Below are positions 9,823-19,705 of a stretch of DNA of 64,000 nt, one piece after another. A program made the translations under genes and the position numbers. The stretch is taken from the NCBI RefSeq assembly GCF_010501075.1, contig NZ_QVMN01000004.1:247847-311846 (forward strand), read 5' to 3'. This stretch comes from Dysgonomonas sp. 25 (GTDB taxonomy: Bacteria; Bacteroidota; Bacteroidia; Bacteroidales; Dysgonomonadaceae). The notes beneath the pieces are model-generated. The model saw nothing but the letters and a program-made list of their open reading frames with translations. It was not told where the DNA came from and did not search any database. Positions within the stretch are counted from its first letter, which is position 1. Each line of letters begins with the position of its first letter.

Positions 9823-11361
9823 ATGGGCAAAGAAAAAGTAAAAAATCAGCTATTAGTCATATTCGGCGCTTCCGGTGATTTGACATACCGAAAGTTGGTG
9901 CCTGCTCTGTACGACCTGTACAAGCAAGATGCCTTGCCCGAGAATTTTGCTATTCTCGGGGTGGCTCGCAGCTCCTTTACGGACGAATCGTTCAGGGAAA
10001 AAATGGAAGACGGTATCCGCCATTTTGCATCGAAGCGCGAGGAGGCTACCGTAGAGGATATAGAAGCATTCAATAAGAAACTTTTTTATCTTTCCATCAA
10101 TACGGATGAAGCCGGAGATTATGCTATCCTGAAAAAGAAGTTGGATGAACTCAGCGAGGAGTTGAATACAGGAAAGAATTATATCTTTTATCTCTCCACG
10201 CCGCCTGCGCTTTATCCCTTAGTGCCTAAGTATTTGGCGGAACAGGGCTTGAACGACGAAGGTGATGGTTTCAAGCGTATTATTATCGAAAAACCTTTCG
10301 GTACAGATCTGAAATCGGCCATTGCTTTGAACAAGTCTCTTTTGGAGGACTACGAAGAAGAACAGATATACCGTATCGACCACTATCTGGGAAAAGAAAC
10401 GGTGCAGAATATGCTGGTTACCCGTTTTGCAAATGGCATATACGAACCGCTTTGGAACAGGAATTATATTCATCATATAGAGATAACAGCAGCTGAGAAT
10501 ATAGGTGTTGAGAACCGGGGAAGCTATTATGATAATTCAGGTGCTATGCGCGATATGGTGCAGAACCATCTGTTGCAGCTTCTTGCATTGGTGGCGATGG
10601 AGCCGCCGATGGCTATCGATGCGGATGCTATACGGAACGAAAAAATGAAAGTCTTTCAGGCATTGCGCCCGTTGACGCAGGACGACCTGAAAGTAAATAT
10701 CATACGCGGACAATATACCGAGGCGCATGTAAGAGGAAAGCTGTTGCCTGCCTATCGGGACGAAAAAGGTGTCGATGCCAATTCCCGTACCGAGACGTAT
10801 GTTGCGATGAAAGTTTTTATCGACAATTGGCGTTGGGCCGGTGTGCCGTTTTATATCCGCACGGGAAAACGCTTGCCGATCAGGGCTTCGGAAGTGGTGA
10901 TACATTTTCGTCCTACTCCGCAGAGCCTGTTTATCGACAATGACGAATTCCGCAACGATGGCAACCGCTTGATACTCCGCATTCAGCCCGATGAAGGGAT
11001 TCTCCTCAAAACCGGTATGAAAGTTCCCGGCAGAGGGTATCAGGTGAAAGAAGTAAATATGGATTTCCATTATAACCAGTTGCATAACACCTATTTGCCC
11101 GAAGCATACGAGCGCTTGTTGCTCGATTGTATGATCGGCGACCAGACGCTTTATATCCGTGGCGATGCATTGGAGCAGGCATGGAAATTTGTTCAGCCCA
11201 TACTGGACTACTGGGGCGAGAATGAAGACGTTCCGCTATATGGTTATCCTTCTGGTTCGTGGGGGCCTTCCGTTGCCGACGATTTGATAGAAGGGGCGGC
11301 AATGACTTGGCGCTATCCATGCAAAAATCTTTCGGATGACGGTATTTATTGCGAATTGTAA
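9823..11361 (+). CDS. zwf: Glucose-6-phosphate 1-dehydrogenase
   Basis: Zwf oxidises glucose 6-phosphate to 6-phosphogluconolactone and makes NAD(P)H. The 512-residue length is normal. Motifs are the nucleotide-binding FGASGDLTYRKL (about 14-25), EKPFG (156-160) and the substrate-binding RIDHYLGKE (184-192) with H187 and K191, then FYIRTGKRLP. The start lies 1 bp after the gnd stop, which implies tight coupling. Confidence 0.98.
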   Translation: MGKEKVKNQLLVIFGASGDLTYRKLVPALYDLYKQDALPENFAILGVARSSFTDESFREKMEDGIRHFASKREEATVEDIEAFNKKLFYLSINTDEAGDYAILKKKLDELSEELNTGKNYIFYLSTPPALYPLVPKYLAEQGLNDEGDGFKRIIIEKPFGTDLKSAIALNKSLLEDYEEEQIYRIDHYLGKETVQNMLVTRFANGIYEPLWNRNYIHHIEITAAENIGVENRGSYYDNSGAMRDMVQNHLLQLLALVAMEPPMAIDADAIRNEKMKVFQALRPLTQDDLKVNIIRGQYTEAHVRGKLLPAYRDEKGVDANSRTETYVAMKVFIDNWRWAGVPFYIRTGKRLPIRASEVVIHFRPTPQSLFIDNDEFRNDGNRLILRIQPDEGILLKTGMKVPGRGYQVKEVNMDFHYNQLHNTYLPEAYERLLLDCMIGDQTLYIRGDALEQAWKFVQPILDYWGENEDVPLYGYPSGSWGPSVADDLIEGAAMTWRYPCKNLSDDGIYCEL

Positions 11362-11374
11362 GAGCGATATTTAT

Positions 11375-11382
11375 TATCTTTG
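11375..11382 (+). promoter_or_regulatory. Candidate internal -7 box before pgl
   Basis: TATCTTTG fits the -7 consensus, 26 bp before the pgl start, but the -33 element is weak. pgl may have its own promoter as well as readthrough from zwf. Confidence 0.35.
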
Positions 11383-11408
11383 GAGGTAATTAACAAAATA
11401 GAGGAATT

Positions 11409-12131
11409 ATGGAAGAAGAAATAAAGATTTATCAGGACTCCGACTCGCTGTGTCAGGGATTTACCAATTTTATACTGAAACTGTTAGAGGTCTATCCACA
11501 CATGAATATATCCCTTTCGGGAGGAACAACGCCCAAGGCTATATTTGATTATTGGGCTGCACATTCGAGAGATGTGATTCCGTGGGAAAAAATAACCTTC
11601 TTCTGGGGCGACGAACGTTGTGTTCCGCCCGAAAATGATATGAATAACTACGGCATGGCACGCGACCACTTGTTCAGCAAAGTGCCGGAGATTATGTCCA
11701 AAAATATCCGCCGCATTCATGGCGAGAGCGAACCCGACGAGGAAGCCGAAAGATATGGCTCTATCCTTCAGCGGAAGCTTCTGCAATATGATAATATGCC
11801 TTGTTTCGAGCTTGTTATGCTGGGGTTAGGCGACGACGGGCACACGGTTTCTATCTTCCCCGATCAAATAGATCAATGGAATGAAAAAAAAGTTTGCATT
11901 GTTACCGAACATCCTGTCAGTAAGATGAAACGGGTAGGATTGAGCGGTACGGTAGTGAATAACGCTCAATATATCGCCTTCCTTGTTATGGGTAAAGGAA
12001 AGGCCAAGATGGTCAAAGACATCATCAAAGATCGCGAGTTGTATTACGATAAATATCCGGCAGCCCGCGTTCATCCCAAGCAGGGATACCTCTATTGGTT
12101 TATGGATGCCGAAGCGGCGAGCGAACTATAA
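11409..12131 (+). CDS. pgl: 6-phosphogluconolactonase (DevB type)
   Basis: Pgl hydrolyses the lactone made by Zwf. The 240-residue protein has the family motifs NISLSGGTTPKAIFDY (about 34-49) and TFFWGDERCVPP (about 62-73), followed by LGLGDDGHTVSIFP. It shares the fold of glucosamine-6-phosphate deaminase, but the motifs and the neighbouring gnd and zwf identify it as the lactonase. It is separated from zwf by 47 bp and followed by a terminator. Confidence 0.96.
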   Translation: MEEEIKIYQDSDSLCQGFTNFILKLLEVYPHMNISLSGGTTPKAIFDYWAAHSRDVIPWEKITFFWGDERCVPPENDMNNYGMARDHLFSKVPEIMSKNIRRIHGESEPDEEAERYGSILQRKLLQYDNMPCFELVMLGLGDDGHTVSIFPDQIDQWNEKKVCIVTEHPVSKMKRVGLSGTVVNNAQYIAFLVMGKGKAKMVKDIIKDRELYYDKYPAARVHPKQGYLYWFMDAEAASEL

Positions 12132-12149
12132 TAAACGATTATACGATGA

Positions 12150-12184
12150 TAAGGTTACCTAAATAAGGTAGCCTTACTTTTTTC
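12150..12184 (+). terminator. Terminator after pgl
   Basis: TAAGGTTACCT pairs with AGGTAGCCTTA (one G-T pair) around an AAATA loop, followed by a T tract. Confidence 0.75.
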
Positions 12185-12201
12185 TATCCCGGCAGAATCG
12201 T

Positions 12202-12209
12202 TATATTTG
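12202..12209 (+). promoter_or_regulatory. Candidate -7 box for the 12238 gene
   Basis: TATATTTG fits TAnnTTTG. Only a TTTC stands near the -33 position, so the match is partial. Confidence 0.45.
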
Positions 12210-12237
12210 TACTTAATATTCAGCACACATGCAACCA

Positions 12238-13566
12238 ATGAAAAAAACGACTATCTCACTTGTCATATTACTTTGCAACTGTTTATTGGGATTTGCACAA
12301 ACATATACCCGCGAAACAGATGAAAGTGCCGAAAGTTTCGTCGACCGGATAAAACCAAAAGAAAAGACGCTGGCACATCCGGTAATAGAAACAACATGGA
12401 ACAGTCCCGACGGACGTAAAGTTATTTTTGCCTTTTGGGATATGGATATTACAGGCGATGACGGGAAATACATCGAAACCTGTATTGTAGGCAAACTGCT
12501 AGTACCTGCCGATGAATCATCCGACTACAAGATGATAGAGATTGACAAGTTCCACCAGAATCCATCCACCCCCGAAATCCTATCGGTATTCTTTTACGAC
12601 TGCGACAATGATGGTGTGCGCGAGCTAGGCATCCTTTACAGTTCCGACTACCAGCACTATATGATGGCAGGGACATTCTATCAAGGAGCTTTATACGCGG
12701 CGCTCGACTACGACAGCTTACCCGAACAGCTTTTCTGCCTACAAGACATCTATGGCGGAGCTCTAGGGAACAATGATTCGGGAGACACATATCCCGAATT
12801 TTCGAACACTTCCGAACTTCGGGCTTATCTCAAGAAACAAGGGACACCCCGGAAGTGGCAGTTGAACTTTATCAAAAATTTCGAGGGGACTATCGGAACT
12901 ACAAAGATATACGCCCACCTCGAAAAACGGGGTAGCGAATTGGAAGGATTCTATTTCGAAGAAGAATCGGGAATCGAGACTAGCATAAGAGGTTCTATCA
13001 ATCAGCAAGACGGAACAATCAGCATTGGTGCATGGAACAAAAAGGAAGGGCATACGATCAAGATAGAAGGGCTGTTGAAAGATGGCGGATTCGCAGGAGA
13101 ATGGACTGACCGGAGAACGGATGAAAAAGCCCCGGTAAAGCTAAAAGAAATTGAAACCAACTTCACATCTTCCTCCGAGATAGTAGGAATATATACAATC
13201 TCTAACGAAGAATATTCCGAATCAGGGAATTGCCCTGTCAGAGCCAAAATTGAGCGAAAGGACGGCAAATACCTTTATACATTGACCATCGACCGAACTC
13301 AATATCGCGGCGATGTTAGCTTCACGCGCGAAATAGGCAGATATGGAGAGATAGCGTACATAACGTTCGAAGGGTTTAAATGGGCTGAAAACCTAGGTGA
13401 TATTTCGGACGAAGATGCCGAACATATAGCGACCGATACATACGGGCTGGAAGGAGTATGGGAGAAGAAAGGCATTTCCATCCAAAACTATGGAAACTCG
13501 ATGAACTATTATGTGAAGATAAGAGAATGCGACTGTAAATTCATCTTTCTAAAGAAAGAGAAGTGA
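12238..13566 (+). CDS. Secreted protein of unknown function
   Basis: I do not recognise a family. The product begins MKKTTISLVILL and has a typical signal peptide ending near FAQ, then about 420 polar residues predicted outside the cytoplasm. One stretch, FYDCDNDGVRELGI, resembles a DxDxDG calcium-binding loop of the EF-hand or dockerin kind. Later segments alternate short beta-like strands (SELEGFYF, IRGSINQQDGTISI). An in-frame ATG at 12229 would add MQP; 12238 gives the standard Met-Lys-Lys signal start. It lies 19 bp before an amidase gene, so the two are probably cotranscribed. Confidence 0.65.
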   Translation: MKKTTISLVILLCNCLLGFAQTYTRETDESAESFVDRIKPKEKTLAHPVIETTWNSPDGRKVIFAFWDMDITGDDGKYIETCIVGKLLVPADESSDYKMIEIDKFHQNPSTPEILSVFFYDCDNDGVRELGILYSSDYQHYMMAGTFYQGALYAALDYDSLPEQLFCLQDIYGGALGNNDSGDTYPEFSNTSELRAYLKKQGTPRKWQLNFIKNFEGTIGTTKIYAHLEKRGSELEGFYFEEESGIETSIRGSINQQDGTISIGAWNKKEGHTIKIEGLLKDGGFAGEWTDRRTDEKAPVKLKEIETNFTSSSEIVGIYTISNEEYSESGNCPVRAKIERKDGKYLYTLTIDRTQYRGDVSFTREIGRYGEIAYITFEGFKWAENLGDISDEDAEHIATDTYGLEGVWEKKGISIQNYGNSMNYYVKIRECDCKFIFLKKEK

Positions 13567-13585
13567 CTAAGATAGAAGTAAGATT

Positions 13586-14608
13586 ATGAGAACCTTATTT
13601 TGCCTGTTTTTACTGTCTGTTATATGTTTTTCGCTATCAGCCCAAAATAAAAAAGACATCCCTAAGAAAGGCGAAGGGTTAAACGCATTCCTTAAACGAA
13701 ACGGATGCACAACGGCAGAATGCTACAATCAATTTTTGGAACTGAATAAGAGTAAACTAGGGAAAAATAATACCCTGTTGAAAGGCGTTAGTTACGAATT
13801 TCCGTCAATATCAACAAGCACCGTCGTAACCTCAACCGCATCGGTAAATACAAGTGTTGGTGCTACACGAAAAAATAAGCTGTTCGGGAGTAAGTATGAG
13901 GAATATACCATAAAGTCGGATCGGCTGAAAGGTGCTTGCTTCTTCCTGTCGAGCGGGCATGGAGGCCCCGATCCCGGGGCAATAGGGAAGGCCGACGGAA
14001 AAAGCCTTCACGAAGATGAATATGCTTACGATATAACGTTGCGGCTTGCCCTGAAATTATTACAGGAAGGGGCGACTGTGCACATGATAATACAAGACGC
14101 GAATGATGGTATTCGTGATGGTAAATACCTGACAAATAGTAAGACCGAGACTTGCATGGGAGATGCTATCCCGTTGAATCAGGTAGATAGGCTGAAACAG
14201 CGGGTGATTAAAGTTAACACGTTGAATAAATCGGCAAAGGAAAAATATAAACGGGCAGTTTTCATCCATCTGGATAGCCGGAGTAAGAAACAGCAATTGG
14301 ATGTTTTCTTCTATCATGCCAAAAACAGTTCGAAGGGAGAAAAGCTTGCCAAAACGATGAAAGAGACTTTTCGCAGCCATTACGATAAGCATCAGCCAAA
14401 CAGGGGCTTTACCGGGACGGTTAGTCCTCGGAATCTCTATGTGCTGACGAATACAGCTCCCGTAGCCCTTTTTGCCGAACTGGGGAATATTCAGAATAAG
14501 TTTGACCAGCGACGTTTTTTGCAGTCCAACAATCGCGAAGCTCTGGCCAACTGGATGTGTCGTGGTTTCATTGCGGATTATGAAAATTGGAAAAAAGAAC
14601 AAAAATAA
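13586..14608 (+). CDS. N-acetylmuramoyl-L-alanine amidase, Amidase_3 type
   Basis: This is a zinc-dependent peptidoglycan amidase that cuts between MurNAc and L-Ala. It has a signal peptide (residues 1-19, ending SLSAQ), a short region with LysM-like character (about 30-72), and an Amidase_3 domain (about 115-335). Metal and catalytic residues are SGHGGPDPGA (H125), HEDEYAYD (E143 or E145), VFIHLDS (H228) and FAELGN (E298), which fits the family's His-Glu-His plus catalytic Glu set. It probably acts in the periplasm. It follows the unknown secreted protein by 19 bp. Confidence 0.88.
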   Translation: MRTLFCLFLLSVICFSLSAQNKKDIPKKGEGLNAFLKRNGCTTAECYNQFLELNKSKLGKNNTLLKGVSYEFPSISTSTVVTSTASVNTSVGATRKNKLFGSKYEEYTIKSDRLKGACFFLSSGHGGPDPGAIGKADGKSLHEDEYAYDITLRLALKLLQEGATVHMIIQDANDGIRDGKYLTNSKTETCMGDAIPLNQVDRLKQRVIKVNTLNKSAKEKYKRAVFIHLDSRSKKQQLDVFFYHAKNSSKGEKLAKTMKETFRSHYDKHQPNRGFTGTVSPRNLYVLTNTAPVALFAELGNIQNKFDQRRFLQSNNREALANWMCRGFIADYENWKKEQK

Positions 14609-14672
14609 TGGTGAGGCAGGTTTATGTGTGATGCTAAAAGCTTTGATTAATACACTATCGCACGGAAATGTC

Positions 14673-14703
14673 TTTGTTTTCAAGGAAAAAATATCTACAT
14701 TTG
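14673..14703 (+). promoter_or_regulatory. Promoter of the first polysaccharide locus
   Basis: TTTG at 14673-14676 and TACATTTG at 14696-14703 are separated by 19 bp, a full consensus match. It leaves an unusually long leader of about 125 nt before the exporter gene. Confidence 0.75.
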
Positions 14704-14771
14704 TAGGCTTGAAAATATACAGACCTATTTTGGTGAAAAATACGCATTTTTAAGCGTTTCAATAGTATCTG

Positions 14772-14822
14772 AACTTATATTATAGAGGAATTCAATGCAG
14801 ACAATAACTTCCTCTGTAAGTT
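14772..14822 (+). promoter_or_regulatory. Two-part hairpin in the leader of the polysaccharide locus
   Basis: AACTTA (14772-14777) pairs with TAAGTT (14817-14822), and inside it AGAGGAA (14784-14790) pairs with TTCCTCT (14809-14815). The structure ends 13 nt before the start codon at 14836, so it could affect translation. No T run follows, so it is not a simple terminator. Confidence 0.4.
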
Positions 14823-14835
14823 TATATAATGATTT

Positions 14836-17262
14836 ATGAAAAGACTTATTTTACTTTCTTTTATTCTATTCCTATCTGCTACTTTCCTTCAGGCACAGAT
14901 GTCTGATAGTCAGGTTTTACAGTATGTTCAGTCCGAAATGGCCAAGGGTACGTCTCAGCAGGTAATCGGTATTGAATTGACAAAGAGGGGAGTTACCCAA
15001 TCGCAAGTAGAGAGAATAAAAAAACAAGTAGAGAAGGAAAAAGCAAAAGGAGGTACATCTGTTTCTTCCACGTCTGCTCAATCGAGAGCACATACGCTTC
15101 CTGCTAATATGCAGAAGGTTGATAGTTTGAACTATCCGTCAGCAGCACAAATGGCTAACCAAAAGGGTATTACGGGACGAGAAATTTTCGGAAAAAATAT
15201 ATTCAATCAGAAGAATTTATCATTTACACCCAGTGCTAATCTGCCGACTCCGGAGAATTATATCTTAGGCCCGGGAGACGAAGTTATTATTGATATTTGG
15301 GGTGCATCACAGGTGACATTCAGAGAAACGATTTCTCCGGAAGGGGATATCGTGATCGATAGAATTGGGCCTGTCCATCTGAATGGGATGTCTATAAAAG
15401 CAGCTAATGCATATGTACAGCAGAAATTTTCGTCCGTTTATTCCGGTGTCTCGGGAATGGATGATACGAATATGGGAGGAGCCTCTCAGATAAAGCTGAC
15501 ATTGGGGCAAATCCGTACCATTCAGATTGATGTTATGGGAGAAGTGGTAACTCCGGGGACATATTCGTTGTCTTCATTGTCTTCTGTTTTTCATGCATTG
15601 TATACCGCCGGAGGGGTAAACGATATTGGTTCGATGAGAGAGATCCAACTCTACCGGAACGGAAAACTGGTCGAATCGGTCGATATATACCAACATATAA
15701 TGTACGGGAAATCGTCCGGGAATATCCGTCTTTCGGATGGAGATATTATAATCGTTCCTCCGTATATCTCATTGGTAGGAATTTCGGGAAAAGTAAAGCG
15801 TCCGATGTTTTATGAAATGAATTCGGATGAAACGATAACTGATTTAATAAATTATGCCGGCGGTTTCACAGGCGATGCCTATCTTGACGAGATAACATTG
15901 AACAGGAAAACAGGCGGGTATAATAAAGTATTCACCTTGCCCTCAACAGATTTCGGTAACTTTATCTTACAAGATGAGGATAGTATAACCGTTGGTACAG
16001 GGTTGAATCTCTATGAAAATGAAGCGGTTGTTATGGGTGCGGTTTTCCGTCCGGGAAGTTATGGTATAGGGGGTGATATTAAGACAATAAAAGAACTTAT
16101 CGATAAAGCAGGCGGTCTTAAAGAAGATGCTTTTGTAAACCGTGCTGTCCTTTCACGGGAAAAAGATGACTTAACGCGGGAAGTTGTTGCTATTAATTTG
16201 GCGAATCTGCTGTCCGGCAAGTCGAGTGATATTGTCCTTCGGAAAAATGATACGTTGAATATTGCCTTTAATACAGTTCTTTTAGATTTAGGTAATTTAG
16301 AGATATTTGGAGAGGTAAACTATCCGGGTACTTATAGCTATGGAGAGAAAACGAGCATCGAGGATCTTATCATAATGGCAGGTGGGCTTAAAGGCTCTGC
16401 ATCGACGGTTAAGGTAGATGTTTCGAGACGGATTATAAACCCTGCCAGTACGGAGGCTTCTAATCAGATTGCAAAAATCTTTACTTTCGAGATGAAGAAT
16501 GGTTTGATAGTCGATGGTAATTCCGAATTTGAGTTGAAGCCATATGATCAGGTTTTTGTAAGAAGAAGTCCCGGATACATAGAACAGCGCAATGTGATTC
16601 TGGACGGTGAGGTTTTATTCCCGGGAGCCTATGCCTTGGAGGAAAAAGACGAAAGGCTATCCGATGTTGTGAGGAGAGCCGGCAATCTGACAAAATATGC
16701 CTATACACAAGGTGCCCGTTTGGTAAGAACCCGTACGGAAGAAGAATTAGCTCAATACAGGAAGACGATGCAGGATATAGCAGCAAGAAATGCGAAAGAT
16801 TCTATATCGGACGAATTGGCTGAATTTGAGAAGTATTATGCCGTCGGGATAGAATTGGATAAGGCGATTGCAAATCCAAGGTCGGAATATGATTTGGTCT
16901 TGAAGCCGGGCGATAAATTAATAATCCCAGAATATGATAATACAATAACAATCATCGGAGAAGTCATGTATCCGAATACTGTTTTGTATAAAAAAGGCGA
17001 AAAGGTTTCTTATTATATAGACTTAGCCGGAGGGTATAGCGATCAGGCTCAGAAAAAGAAAGCTTATATCGTATATATGAATGGGCGGGTTACGAAAGTA
17101 AAAGGCTCGAATAAAGACGCTATACAACCCGGATGTAGCATAATTGTACCTTCAAAAGAAAAGAGGAACAGAATGTCTGTCGGGGAAATGGTCAGCATAG
17201 GGACGAGTGTAACTTCTATGGCTTCGGTTGTTGCTTTGCTTATAAATAGTTTAACTAATTAA
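14836..17262 (+). CDS. Wza-like polysaccharide export outer membrane protein with SLBB repeats
   Basis: This outer-membrane polysaccharide exporter has 808 residues, much longer than Wza (about 380). It starts with a signal peptide ending FLQAQ, then a charged helical region with SDSQVLQYVQSEMAKG, a Poly_export domain around NYILGPGDEVIIDIWGA (about 138-154), and several SLBB repeats, each with a pattern like GEV..PGTY.......LI..AGG. The Bacteroidetes form typically has such extra repeats. The C-terminal end has a hydrophobic stretch. It is first in the operon and is followed after 10 bp by the Wzz-like gene. No NusG-like (UpxY) antiterminator gene precedes it, unlike many Bacteroides capsule loci. 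Confidence 0.92.
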   Translation: MKRLILLSFILFLSATFLQAQMSDSQVLQYVQSEMAKGTSQQVIGIELTKRGVTQSQVERIKKQVEKEKAKGGTSVSSTSAQSRAHTLPANMQKVDSLNYPSAAQMANQKGITGREIFGKNIFNQKNLSFTPSANLPTPENYILGPGDEVIIDIWGASQVTFRETISPEGDIVIDRIGPVHLNGMSIKAANAYVQQKFSSVYSGVSGMDDTNMGGASQIKLTLGQIRTIQIDVMGEVVTPGTYSLSSLSSVFHALYTAGGVNDIGSMREIQLYRNGKLVESVDIYQHIMYGKSSGNIRLSDGDIIIVPPYISLVGISGKVKRPMFYEMNSDETITDLINYAGGFTGDAYLDEITLNRKTGGYNKVFTLPSTDFGNFILQDEDSITVGTGLNLYENEAVVMGAVFRPGSYGIGGDIKTIKELIDKAGGLKEDAFVNRAVLSREKDDLTREVVAINLANLLSGKSSDIVLRKNDTLNIAFNTVLLDLGNLEIFGEVNYPGTYSYGEKTSIEDLIIMAGGLKGSASTVKVDVSRRIINPASTEASNQIAKIFTFEMKNGLIVDGNSEFELKPYDQVFVRRSPGYIEQRNVILDGEVLFPGAYALEEKDERLSDVVRRAGNLTKYAYTQGARLVRTRTEEELAQYRKTMQDIAARNAKDSISDELAEFEKYYAVGIELDKAIANPRSEYDLVLKPGDKLIIPEYDNTITIIGEVMYPNTVLYKKGEKVSYYIDLAGGYSDQAQKKKAYIVYMNGRVTKVKGSNKDAIQPGCSIIVPSKEKRNRMSVGEMVSIGTSVTSMASVVALLINSLTN

Positions 17263-17272
17263 AGGTTTAGAG

Positions 17273-18364
17273 ATGAGTAACAATTCTGAAAAAACGAAGG
17301 GTGAAATTGAAATAGACCTATTGGCATTAGGCAATAAGGTCTGGTCCAAAAAGAAGTTTATATTCAAGGTCGTAGGTGTTGGCATTATCCTGGGATTAAT
17401 AATAGCATTTAGCATCCCTAAAGAATACACTACAACGGTAATACTAACGCCGGAATCGCAGGCCTCAGGCGTATCGGGCTCTATGAGCTCTTTAGCATCT
17501 TTGGCAGGTATCAACCTGAATGCAGCCGGAGGGCAAGATGCATTAGCTTCGCCGGATCTCTATCCGGATGTTATTCGTTCGACGCCTTTTCTTAGAGGTT
17601 TGTTTGATGTTGAGGTAACAGATTCGGAGCAGGGAATAGATATGACATTATATGATTATCTTACAGAACATCAAAAAGCTCCTTGGTGGTCATATATATT
17701 GAAAGCGCCGGGATTGCTGCTTAAAGTTTTTTCATCATCTGACGAAGATAGCGCAATGGCAGTTCGACCTAATGGACGAATCCTGACTCAAAAAGAAATG
17801 ATGGCTATCGGAATTCTTGCTGAAAGAATATTTATCGCTTCGGATAAAAAGACGAATGTTACGACCGTTGAGGTAACCATGCAAAGCCCTGAAATATCAG
17901 CTTATCTTGCCGATACCATAACATCCTATTTACAGGATTACATTATAAGTTACCGTACGCAGAAAGCACGTAAAGATCTCGAATATGCAGAGAACTTATT
18001 CGAAGAATCGAAAAAAGATTATTATCAGGCACAAAAGAATTTAGCATCTTTTATCGATGCTAACATGAACGTTGTTTCAGCAAAATATCAAACCAGACAG
18101 GAGCAGTTGCAAAATGAAGCGAATTTAGCTTATTCTGTGTACAACCAGACAGCTCAACAACTGCAATTGGCAAAGATAAAAGTTCAAAATAATACCCCTG
18201 TTTTCACCGTTATTCAACCGGCAGTGCAGCCTTTAATTCCAGCTAAGCCATCAAAGAAACTGATATTAGTCGGATTTGTGTTTTTGAGCTTTGTAGGGGC
18301 TGTATTTTGGATTTTAAAGAAAGACCTTTGGAATGTATTATTGAGAAATACTCAAAAGTATTAA
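17273..18364 (+). CDS. Wzz/GumC-type chain length determinant protein
   Basis: This 363-residue polysaccharide co-polymerase sits in the inner membrane. It has a Wzz domain with a first membrane segment (about 30-48, FKVVGVGIILGLIIAFSIP), a large periplasmic region with coiled-coil helices (about 215-300) and a second membrane segment (about 328-345) after the proline-rich VQPLIPAKPSKK motif, which is conserved just before TM2 in this family. No C-terminal tyrosine kinase domain is fused. It should set chain length together with the Wzy-like polymerase downstream and link to the Wza-like protein upstream. Confidence 0.9.
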   Translation: MSNNSEKTKGEIEIDLLALGNKVWSKKKFIFKVVGVGIILGLIIAFSIPKEYTTTVILTPESQASGVSGSMSSLASLAGINLNAAGGQDALASPDLYPDVIRSTPFLRGLFDVEVTDSEQGIDMTLYDYLTEHQKAPWWSYILKAPGLLLKVFSSSDEDSAMAVRPNGRILTQKEMMAIGILAERIFIASDKKTNVTTVEVTMQSPEISAYLADTITSYLQDYIISYRTQKARKDLEYAENLFEESKKDYYQAQKNLASFIDANMNVVSAKYQTRQEQLQNEANLAYSVYNQTAQQLQLAKIKVQNNTPVFTVIQPAVQPLIPAKPSKKLILVGFVFLSFVGAVFWILKKDLWNVLLRNTQKY

Positions 18365-18397
18365 CATAAAAGATTTTTTACATTTTAAAAATATAGA

Positions 18398-19705
18398 ATG
18401 TCTTTACGAATTTCAATATTGTCACGTCCTTTAATTAAGAACTCTTTTATATATGTTGTAACAGATGGAATAAACAAGGCTATTCCATTTCTGTTATTGC
18501 CTATTATAACTTATTATATAATACCATCAGAATATGGTTTAATTACTAATTTTAATGTACTTGTTCAGATTTTATCTGTTTTTTGTTATTCCTCTACTCT
18601 AGCGGCTCTTCCTGCGAGATTTTACAGATTAGATGGAGAACAAATAAAAAAGTATGTTTCAAATATGCTTATTCTAAATACTCTGATAACAATTTTGGTT
18701 CTGTTCTTATTGTTATTGTTTAATCAATTTATTGAGGTAAAATTGAAAATATCACTCCTTTTCCAAATAGGAGCTATTATTCTTGTTTGGTCTGCATCAA
18801 TTACAAATGTTAACTTAGTTTTATGGAGGTGTGAAGAAAGAGCTTTTGCCTTTGGGAAGTATCAAATTTCTCAATCTCTATTAAATGCCATTACGACTAT
18901 TGTCTTTGTTATAATCTGTTTATTAGGATGGAAAGGCCGCGTTTATAGTTATATTTTCTCATCTTTTGTATTTGGACTATTTAGTCTGTTTCTACTAAGA
19001 AGAAAGGGATATTTAGAATTGAGTATATCTAAAGACTATATAAAACAGATATTATATTTTGGAATTCCGCTAATTCCTCTAGCCATTTCCTATTGGTTTA
19101 AAAGCGGGTTTGATAAAATAATAATCACGGACCTGTGTGGGATGGCTGAAAATGGATTATATTCTGTAGCAATGACTTTAGGCGCGATTGTAACAATGGT
19201 ACTATCTTCATTTAATGGTGCATATGGGCCTTATGTTTTTAAAAAACTGGCTTATTTCGATGAGAGTACTAACAGTCTCACCAATGAGAAACGACAATTG
19301 GTTAAGCTTACCTATGGCTTTATTGCATTGATGATATTGCTTATTTTTATTATATATTGGATATCTTATGCAATTATATATTTTGTTTATGATTTTTCTT
19401 ATAGAGAATCAGTGAAGTATTTACCATATATTATGATATCTCAATTTTTTTATGGCGGATATTTAATGTTTGTACATTATTTTTACCATTGTTCAAAAAC
19501 CAAAATTTTAGGTATAGTCACATTCCTTTTGAGTGTTGCCCAGATATTATTGGCTTATTTCTTGATAAAGAATATAGGTGCAGTAGGTGTAGTTATTGCT
19601 TCAGCTTTAATTTCATTTTTAACATTCGTTTTTGTGATGGTTTATGCTATGCGTATATATAAGTTACCATGGTTAAATTTTAAAGCAGGTAAGATATACA
19701 AATAG
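18398..19705 (+). CDS. Wzx-like polysaccharide flippase
   Basis: This 435-residue membrane protein of the MOP/PST superfamily has about 12 hydrophobic segments. It begins RPLIKNSFIYVVTDGINKAIPFLLLPIITYYI, the typical N-terminal pattern of Wzx flippases, which move undecaprenyl-linked repeat units across the inner membrane. From here on the DNA is visibly richer in A and T than the two genes before. Another reading frame overlapping its 3' end continues to 19778 with protein-like sequence, so a frameshift near the C-terminus is possible. Confidence 0.88.
   Translation: MSLRISILSRPLIKNSFIYVVTDGINKAIPFLLLPIITYYIIPSEYGLITNFNVLVQILSVFCYSSTLAALPARFYRLDGEQIKKYVSNMLILNTLITILVLFLLLLFNQFIEVKLKISLLFQIGAIILVWSASITNVNLVLWRCEERAFAFGKYQISQSLLNAITTIVFVIICLLGWKGRVYSYIFSSFVFGLFSLFLLRRKGYLELSISKDYIKQILYFGIPLIPLAISYWFKSGFDKIIITDLCGMAENGLYSVAMTLGAIVTMVLSSFNGAYGPYVFKKLAYFDESTNSLTNEKRQLVKLTYGFIALMILLIFIIYWISYAIIYFVYDFSYRESVKYLPYIMISQFFYGGYLMFVHYFYHCSKTKILGIVTFLLSVAQILLAYFLIKNIGAVGVVIASALISFLTFVFVMVYAMRIYKLPWLNFKAGKIYK

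Noticed and set aside
10537..11085. 182-codon ORF antisense to zwf
   Set aside because: It is a shadow of the zwf coding sequence; zwf has all family motifs on the other strand.
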